Positions 6,535 through 11,157 of a stretch of 11,157 nucleotides of DNA are shown here, one piece after another. The position numbers and the translations under genes are program-made. Source of the stretch: Woeseiaceae bacterium (GTDB lineage Bacteria > Pseudomonadota > Gammaproteobacteria > Steroidobacterales > Woeseiaceae); assembly GCA_013138675.1 (NCBI GenBank), contig WTCH01000085.1, positions 1 through 11,157 on the forward strand, read 5' to 3'. Under the pieces are notes generated by a model that was given only the letters and a program-made list of their open reading frames with translations, did not search any database and was not told the origin of the DNA. Positions within the stretch are counted from its first letter, which is position 1, and every line of letters begins with the position of its first letter.

Positions 6535-6683
6535 TGGCTTTTCAACAGGTTGCGTTTGCGGCCCCGGGGCCCGGTTGAGTCGAGGCCGCTATGTTAGTGA
6601 CTGTTGCCCACGATTTCTAGCCCGGAGGGCGTCAGAGTGCGTGCTAGCATCTTACCCAACGTAACCGCGCTCGGGGATCTGTT
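6535..6683. promoter_or_regulatory. Divergent intergenic region between the cytochrome and DUF945 genes
   Basis: This 149-bp spacer must hold the promoters of both divergent genes. For the cytochrome (minus strand), TAGAAA (6619-6614), 17 bp, then TAACAT (6596-6591) is a weak sigma70-like pair with 4/6 matches to each hexamer. For the plus-strand gene, TGC-TAGCAT (6642-6650) resembles an extended -10 box but lacks a matching -35. A 12-bp perfect palindrome, GGCCCCGGGGCC (6560-6571), would lie in the cytochrome leader. The promoter calls are guesses from eye matching. Confidence 0.3.
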
Positions 6684-8000
6684 GTGAAAAAAGGCTTTGT
6701 CTTTCTGCTGCTGGCGCTTGCCGTCATCGTTCTCGTCTCGCCAGGGCTCGTTGGCCGCCTCGCCGAGGAATCGATGGACGAGAATCTCGAATGGGCCGCA
6801 AACGACAGCCAGGACGTGACAATCACCTCGCAGGGATTTGAGCGCGGCTGGTTTTCTTCCGAGGGGCAGCACCGTATTGAATTACGCAACGGTGATGTGC
6901 GCGACCTCCTGCTGGTGCTTGCGGGCGACAAGGGCCTTGACGGGCTACCTGCACTGGTGATCGACACGCGCATTGACCACGGACTCGTGCCGGTTACCTC
7001 GATGGCGCGAGAGAAAGGCTCTCTTTTACCCGGCCTCGGAAGCGCCGTTTCCACGATGCGTCTCGAATTCGAGAACGGCGATACTATCGACATCCCGGGC
7101 ACAATTTACAGTGAAGTCGGCCTGGCCGGCGAATTTCAATCCAACCTCATACTTGAGCCCGGCACCTTCAGCGACGGCGATGAAACAGCGCAGTGGGGCA
7201 ACGTCGATGTGCTGATTAGCACGAGCCCGTCGACGAATGTCGTCGGTTTCAAGGGCGCGCTCGACGAGCTCGCTTTTGTGTCGCCATACAGCGAAGTCAC
7301 CATAGGCCCGCTGCACTTTGAGGGCGACCAACAACGGACGCGCTTTGGTCCCTACGTTGGCGACGCGTCGTTTACGATCGACAAAATTACGATGCCCTCC
7401 AGCTGGGGCCAGGACAGCATGGGGCCCATTTCATTTACCTCGACTGCCACGATCGACGACGACGCTTTGTCCGGTCGTACCACCGTCCTGCTCGACAACC
7501 TGCCATTCGGTGACTTCGGTCGCGCGAGAATCAACATGGACATTTCGGCTGACAACATCGATGCCGAGGCACTCGGCAACCTCACTCGCGCACTCGACGA
7601 ACTCAGCGACTACCCATCAAACGACGAGGTACGACTGGCGCTCGAGGATGACCTGAAGCAATTGCTCGCGGCCGGATTCGAGTTAGATGTCGTGCGACTG
7701 GATATCGCACTCCAGCCCGGCACGGTTTCGGCGACGTTTAACGTCGAGGTTGACGATACCGACCCCGATACCTTTGTCTGGACCTCGGCACTGCTGGCAC
7801 TGGACGCAACGCTGGACCTCAGCGTACCTGCGGAGCTCATGGACTATGCGATATCTCTCGACCCGCAAGTTGGCGCGGCCGTCGGCATGGGTTTTTTGCG
7901 CAGGAATCAGGACGTCTACGAGATGGAGGCGGCGTTCAAGGACGGCCTGCTAACGATCAACGGTGCGCCTATGCCAGTTCCGTGGCTCGGTGGCAACTGA
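6684..8000 (+). CDS. DUF945/YdgA family envelope protein
   Basis: The only plus-strand gene. The 438-residue product has an N-terminal hydrophobic segment (about 5-24, after K2-K3) that fits a signal anchor or signal peptide, followed by a long export-type beta-rich region. The motif R-G-W-F-S-S-E at 54-60 is the hallmark of the DUF945 (YdgA) family, whose members are inner-membrane or periplasmic proteins of unclear function. The late region (V-S-A-T-F-N-V-E and L-L-A-L-D-A-T-L-D-L-S-V-P) also has the repeated strand look of this family. It is somewhat shorter than E. coli YdgA (about 500 residues). The GTG at 6684 is chosen because GGGGA lies about 8 bases upstream and the signal segment begins there. 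Its last 32 bp overlap, in the opposite orientation, the end of the fused peptide-transport ATPase gene. Confidence 0.85.
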   Translation: MKKGFVFLLLALAVIVLVSPGLVGRLAEESMDENLEWAANDSQDVTITSQGFERGWFSSEGQHRIELRNGDVRDLLLVLAGDKGLDGLPALVIDTRIDHGLVPVTSMAREKGSLLPGLGSAVSTMRLEFENGDTIDIPGTIYSEVGLAGEFQSNLILEPGTFSDGDETAQWGNVDVLISTSPSTNVVGFKGALDELAFVSPYSEVTIGPLHFEGDQQRTRFGPYVGDASFTIDKITMPSSWGQDSMGPISFTSTATIDDDALSGRTTVLLDNLPFGDFGRARINMDISADNIDAEALGNLTRALDELSDYPSNDEVRLALEDDLKQLLAAGFELDVVRLDIALQPGTVSATFNVEVDDTDPDTFVWTSALLALDATLDLSVPAELMDYAISLDPQVGAAVGMGFLRRNQDVYEMEAAFKDGLLTINGAPMPVPWLGGN

Positions 8001-9714
8001 CGAGTGTTTCGTTGAGGTCTGTCGCTTCCGGGCGCTCAGCCCGGCACACGGCTTCCGCGTGTGGACAGCGCGGATGAAACGCACAACCTTTCGGCGGCAG
8101 CATCGCTGAGGGAACCTCGCCCGTCACGGTTGTCCTGCCGCCCGCGTTTTCAGGATCCGGCACGGGAACCGCGTCTAGCAACGCCCGTGTATACGGGTGC
8201 CGCGGCTGGCCAAACAGCGCTTCGTTGCTCGCCATTTCTACCAGGCGCCCGAGGTACATGACCAGCACCCGGTGGCTCACAGCACGAACGACAGCAAGAT
8301 CATGTGTGATGAAAATGATAGCGAGCCCGCTCTCCTCCTGAACCTGGCGTAGCAGTCGCAGGATCTGCTCGCGCACCGTGCCGTCGAGCGCGGCCACCGC
8401 TTCGTCGCAAACCAGCACCTTTGGCTCGAGTATGAGCGCGCGGGCGATCGCGACGCGCTGCGCCTGGCCCCCCGACAGTTCGTGCGGGTAGCGGTCGAGA
8501 AATTCGACGCTGAGCCCGGTTTTCTCAAGCATTGTCGCAACTCTCTGCCGGCGCTCGCCAGCCGACAGCGCAGCTTCGTGAACAAGCAGTGGCTCGCCAA
8601 CAATGCCGGCGACCCGCATCTGCGGGTTCAGTGAGCCGGTCGGGTCCTGAAACACGAGCTGCATACCACGCCGCGTTGCCCTGTTCCTGTCCCCGAGGTT
8701 TGGCGCGAGCTCATCACCGCAATAAACGACGCGGCCGGCGTGCATCGGGACCAATCCCAATGCTGCACGCACGAGGCTCGATTTGCCAGAGCCGGACTCA
8801 CCGACGACCGCCAGGGTCTCGCCCTCACTTACTGCGAGATTGACGTCGCGAACTGCGAGTATGACCTGCCCGCTTTTTGATCGATAGCGAACTTGCGCGG
8901 CACTAATGGCAAGGACGTCCTTCCCGGGTCTCGCAGCGGCAACGCCCGAATCTGTCAGCCGGGGGGCCGCTTTGATCATTGCCCTGGTGTGCTCGTGCTG
9001 TGGGTGCGCGAAAATTTCGCGCGTCATGCCCTGCTCGACGAGCCGGCCATTCTCAACGACGAGCATGCGCTCGCAACGGCCCGCCACGACGCCGAGATCA
9101 TGTGTGATAAGCAACAGCGACGTGTCTTCGCGAATGTCTTCCAGGAGATCGAGAATTTGCGCCTGCACGGTAACGTCGAGCGCCGTTGTTGGCTCGTCAG
9201 CTATCAACAGGTCGGGCCCTGCGAGCAGGGCTGATGCAATCATCGCGCGCTGGCGCATGCCACCCGACAGCTCATGTGGGAAAGCACCGTACTGTCGCGA
9301 AGCGTCAGGCAGTCCGACGCGGACGAGCATTTCGACGACATGCTCACGCGACGCTTCAGCTTCGCCGATGTCGTGCTGCAAAAGAATGCGCTGCAACTGG
9401 GCACCAATCGTTACAAAAGGATTCAGCGCCTGCATCGGGTCCTGAAACACAATCGCGATTCGCGTTGCGCGCAGCTGATCCAGCGTCTTGTTGTCCGCGC
9501 CAAGTAGCTCTTGCCCGTCGAAGCGAATGCTCCCTGCCACCGTTGCCGTCGTCGGCAACAAACCAAGGACGGCAAGCGCCGTCTGCGACTTGCCCGAGCC
9601 GGACTCGCCGACGAGACCAACGGACTCACCTTTCTCAATCGAGAAACCGATATCCGCAACGGCTGTCGTCTCACCGTAGCGAATGCTCAGTTTGTCGATA
9701 GCGAGCAGGCTCAT
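7969..9714 (-). CDS. Oligopeptide ABC transporter ATPase, OppD-OppF fusion (two ATPase domains in one chain)
   Basis: A cytoplasmic ATPase that powers peptide import with the OppB/OppC permeases encoded just upstream. The 581 residues hold two complete ABC domains. Domain 1 has Walker A G-E-S-G-S-G-K-S (36-43), signature L-S-G-G-M-R-Q-R (149-156), Walker B with D173-E174-P175, and switch H205. Domain 2 has Walker A (305-312), signature L-S-G-G-Q-A-Q-R (413-420), Walker B with D437-E438 followed by Ala instead of the commoner Pro, and switch H471. The peptide-transporter C-terminal motif G-C-A-F-H-P-R-C-P (543-551), with further cysteines at 557 and 574, occurs only after domain 2. Most relatives use separate OppD and OppF; fusion resembles YejF or GsiA, but the permeases here are of Opp type. 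The ATG overlaps the oppC stop (ATGA), and the 3' end overlaps the convergent DUF945 gene by 32 bp. Confidence 0.95.
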   Translation of the reverse strand: MSLLAIDKLSIRYGETTAVADIGFSIEKGESVGLVGESGSGKSQTALAVLGLLPTTATVAGSIRFDGQELLGADNKTLDQLRATRIAIVFQDPMQALNPFVTIGAQLQRILLQHDIGEAEASREHVVEMLVRVGLPDASRQYGAFPHELSGGMRQRAMIASALLAGPDLLIADEPTTALDVTVQAQILDLLEDIREDTSLLLITHDLGVVAGRCERMLVVENGRLVEQGMTREIFAHPQHEHTRAMIKAAPRLTDSGVAAARPGKDVLAISAAQVRYRSKSGQVILAVRDVNLAVSEGETLAVVGESGSGKSSLVRAALGLVPMHAGRVVYCGDELAPNLGDRNRATRRGMQLVFQDPTGSLNPQMRVAGIVGEPLLVHEAALSAGERRQRVATMLEKTGLSVEFLDRYPHELSGGQAQRVAIARALILEPKVLVCDEAVAALDGTVREQILRLLRQVQEESGLAIIFITHDLAVVRAVSHRVLVMYLGRLVEMASNEALFGQPRHPYTRALLDAVPVPDPENAGGRTTVTGEVPSAMLPPKGCAFHPRCPHAEAVCRAERPEATDLNETLVSCHRATELA

Positions 9715-10520
9715 TTTTCACCCCTCGCGTCGAACGCATCACGCATCGCGTCACCAAAGAAATTGAAGCACAGCAGAATCACGGCCAGCAGCGTGGCCGG
9801 GATCAGCAACATCCAAGACGCACCTTCCATCTGGTTGACGCCCTTATCGACCAGGGCACCCAGCGAGGTTTGTGGCTCCTGAATGCCGAGACCCAGGAAG
9901 CTCAGAAATGACTCGACGAGTATTGCCTGGGGGATCGTCAGGGTTACGTAGACGATGACGACGCCGAACAGGTTGGGTGCGATGTGTCGGAACACGATTC
10001 TTGCTGTTGATACGCCGGTCAGTCGCGCCGCCTCCACGAACTCGCGCTCGCGCAGCGACAGGGTTTGGCCGCGCACGATGCGCGCCATATCGAGCCAGTT
10101 GATGGCGCCGATCGCAACGAAAATGAGCAGGAAGTTTCGCTCGAACGCGACCATCAACAGGATGACAAAAAAGATGAAGGGCAGCGCGTAAAGCGTATCG
10201 ACAAATCGCATCATGACCGCATCGATGCGCCCGCCCAAGTAACCGGCAATGGCGCCGTAGGCGACGCCGATAAGCAGGCTCACGACGCTTGCGACAATCG
10301 CAACGAGGATGGTGATCTGCACGCCGAGCATGCTACGCACAAACAAGTCACGTCCGAGATCATCCGTACCGAAGATATGAAAATTGCTAACCGCCGGGCT
10401 TTGCAACAACCCGTCGAAGTCGGTTTGCAGGTAATCGTGCGGACTGAGCAACGGGCCAATGAAGGCGACGGCGATGATGCCGAGCAGAATGCCGCCGCTC
10501 ACTTTCATGCCCCGGTTCAT
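9711..10520 (-). CDS. oppC: Oligopeptide ABC transporter permease OppC
   Basis: An inner-membrane permease subunit that pairs with OppB to form the peptide channel. The 269 residues carry a first membrane segment at about 9-25, the family motif F-G-T-D-D-L-G-R-D-L at 50-59, then about five more hydrophobic segments. The cytoplasmic EAA coupling loop is at 163-182 (E-A-A-R-L-T-G-V, then F-R-H-I-A-P). The stretches I-F-V-A-I-G-x-x-x-W-L-D-M-A-R-I-V-R-G-Q and E-S-F-L-S-F-L-G-L-G are OppC-like rather than DppC- or YejE-like. It is slightly shorter at the N-terminus than E. coli OppC (about 302). Both ends overlap the neighbours by 4 bp (ATGA), so oppB, oppC and the ATPase gene form one coupled operon. 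An internal ATG (M5) is a possible alternative start. Confidence 0.94.
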   Translation of the reverse strand: MNRGMKVSGGILLGIIAVAFIGPLLSPHDYLQTDFDGLLQSPAVSNFHIFGTDDLGRDLFVRSMLGVQITILVAIVASVVSLLIGVAYGAIAGYLGGRIDAVMMRFVDTLYALPFIFFVILLMVAFERNFLLIFVAIGAINWLDMARIVRGQTLSLREREFVEAARLTGVSTARIVFRHIAPNLFGVVIVYVTLTIPQAILVESFLSFLGLGIQEPQTSLGALVDKGVNQMEGASWMLLIPATLLAVILLCFNFFGDAMRDAFDARGEK

Positions 10521-11157
10521 CGGCGCCGGATCCGCGGGTCGATCACGCCATACAACAGGTCAACCACGAGATTGAGCAGCACAACAAGCGTTGCATAGAA
10601 AATGACGATGCCGAGCACCAGCGTGTAGTCGCGATTAACCGCAGCGTTGACGAAGAACCGACCGAGCCCGGGAATGCCGAAGATCTCTTCGACCACAACC
10701 GACCCGGTAAGAATCGCGGCAATGGCGGGACCCATGTAAGACAGCACCGGCAACATCGCCGGCCTCAATGCGTGGTAGCGAACGATTGCGCTGGTTCCCA
10801 GTCCCTGGCCGCGCGCCGTTCGAATAAAGTCACTGGCTAGAACGTCAGTCATGCTTGCACGGGTCAGGCGCGCTATATAGGCAATTTGCGGTAACGCCAG
10901 CGCGATGACGGGTAGCACGAATCGTGCCGCCCCCTCGTTGCCACTCCAGCCTGCCGGCAGCCACTGCAGTTTTACGGCAAGCAACAAGACGAGCACGGGT
11001 GCGATGACGAACACCGGGATCGAGATACCTGTCATCGCGAACGCCATAACCGTTCTGTCCAACAATGTATTGCGACGCAGAGCCGCGACCGTGCCGGCCG
11101 CCACGCCGACGCAGATGGCGAGCAGCATGGCCATGGCGCCGAGCTTCAGAGAGACAG
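10517..11157 (-). CDS. oppB: Oligopeptide ABC transporter permease OppB, 5' end beyond right edge
   Basis: The partner permease of OppC. About 213 C-terminal residues are present. The frame stays open to the right edge, and the codons before the internal ATG at 11134 read V-S-L-K-L-G-A, matching the conserved S-x-K-L-G-A block of OppB, so that ATG is not the start. Compared with E. coli OppB (306 residues), about 95 N-terminal residues are missing. Visible hallmarks are V-M-A-F-A-M-T-G-I-S-I-P-V-F-V, W-L-P-A-G-W, the EAA-type loop F-I-R-T-A-R-G-Q-G-L-G, A-L-R-P-A-M-L-P-V-L-S-Y-M-G-P, G-I-P-G-L-G-R-F-F-V, and the C-terminal Y-G-V-I-D-P-R-I. It is the first visible gene of the operon; a substrate-binding protein (OppA) may lie to the right, but this cannot be seen. 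Confidence 0.95.
   Translation of the reverse strand, partial: VSLKLGAMAMLLAICVGVAAGTVAALRRNTLLDRTVMAFAMTGISIPVFVIAPVLVLLLAVKLQWLPAGWSGNEGAARFVLPVIALALPQIAYIARLTRASMTDVLASDFIRTARGQGLGTSAIVRYHALRPAMLPVLSYMGPAIAAILTGSVVVEEIFGIPGLGRFFVNAAVNRDYTLVLGIVIFYATLVVLLNLVVDLLYGVIDPRIRRR

Noticed and set aside
1..11157. Defence, toxin-antitoxin, prophage or biosynthetic system
   Set aside because: All long frames with family similarity are metabolic, transport, redox or rRNA modification genes, coding is continuous, and no mobile-element signature beyond one REP-like hairpin was seen.

Overview
The window looks like chromosomal core metabolism from a proteobacterium, most likely a free-living, possibly marine, gammaproteobacterium. 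This is inferred from close resemblance (from memory) of PrpB/PrpC/PrpD, AcuI, OppB/OppC, RsmG and the DUF945/YdgA protein to enterobacterial homologues, together with a moderately high GC content and a REP-like hairpin. I cannot fix a genus. No phage, transposase, CRISPR array, rRNA or tRNA was seen. All genes but one are on the minus strand, and coding density is high.

Right part, minus strand, read from the right edge leftward: the 3' part of an oligopeptide ABC importer operon. It holds oppB (5' end outside the window), oppC, and one fused gene carrying both OppD-like and OppF-like ATPases, all joined by 4-bp ATGA overlaps. The fused ATPase gene converges with, and overlaps by 32 bp, the only plus-strand gene (6684-8000), a DUF945/YdgA-family envelope protein.

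Middle, minus strand: from a 149-bp divergent intergenic region, a diheme c4-type cytochrome (GTG start) is followed by an MBL-fold hydrolase of unknown substrate (TTG start, 4-bp TTGA overlap). A REP-like hairpin that includes the hydrolase stop codon comes next, then acuI, an acrylyl-CoA reductase.

Left part, minus strand: a 139-bp intergenic region carries two exact 20-bp palindromic repeats. It precedes prpB-prpC-prpD, which encode the methylcitrate synthase, dehydratase and lyase steps, converting propionyl-CoA and oxaloacetate to pyruvate and succinate. Immediately after prpD (13-bp gap) lies rsmG, the 16S rRNA m7G527 methyltransferase, cut by the left edge.

The metabolic story is acryloyl-CoA -> propionyl-CoA (AcuI) -> methylcitrate cycle (PrpC, PrpD, PrpB). 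This suggests use or detoxification of acrylate, 3-hydroxypropionate or DMSP-derived C3 units as well as propionate. No prpE, prpR or DMSP lyase is present. The best candidates for something undescribed are the tandem palindromic operator before prpB, the cytochrome/MBL/acuI gene string, and the REP hairpin placed on a stop codon. I see no convincing wholly new system.
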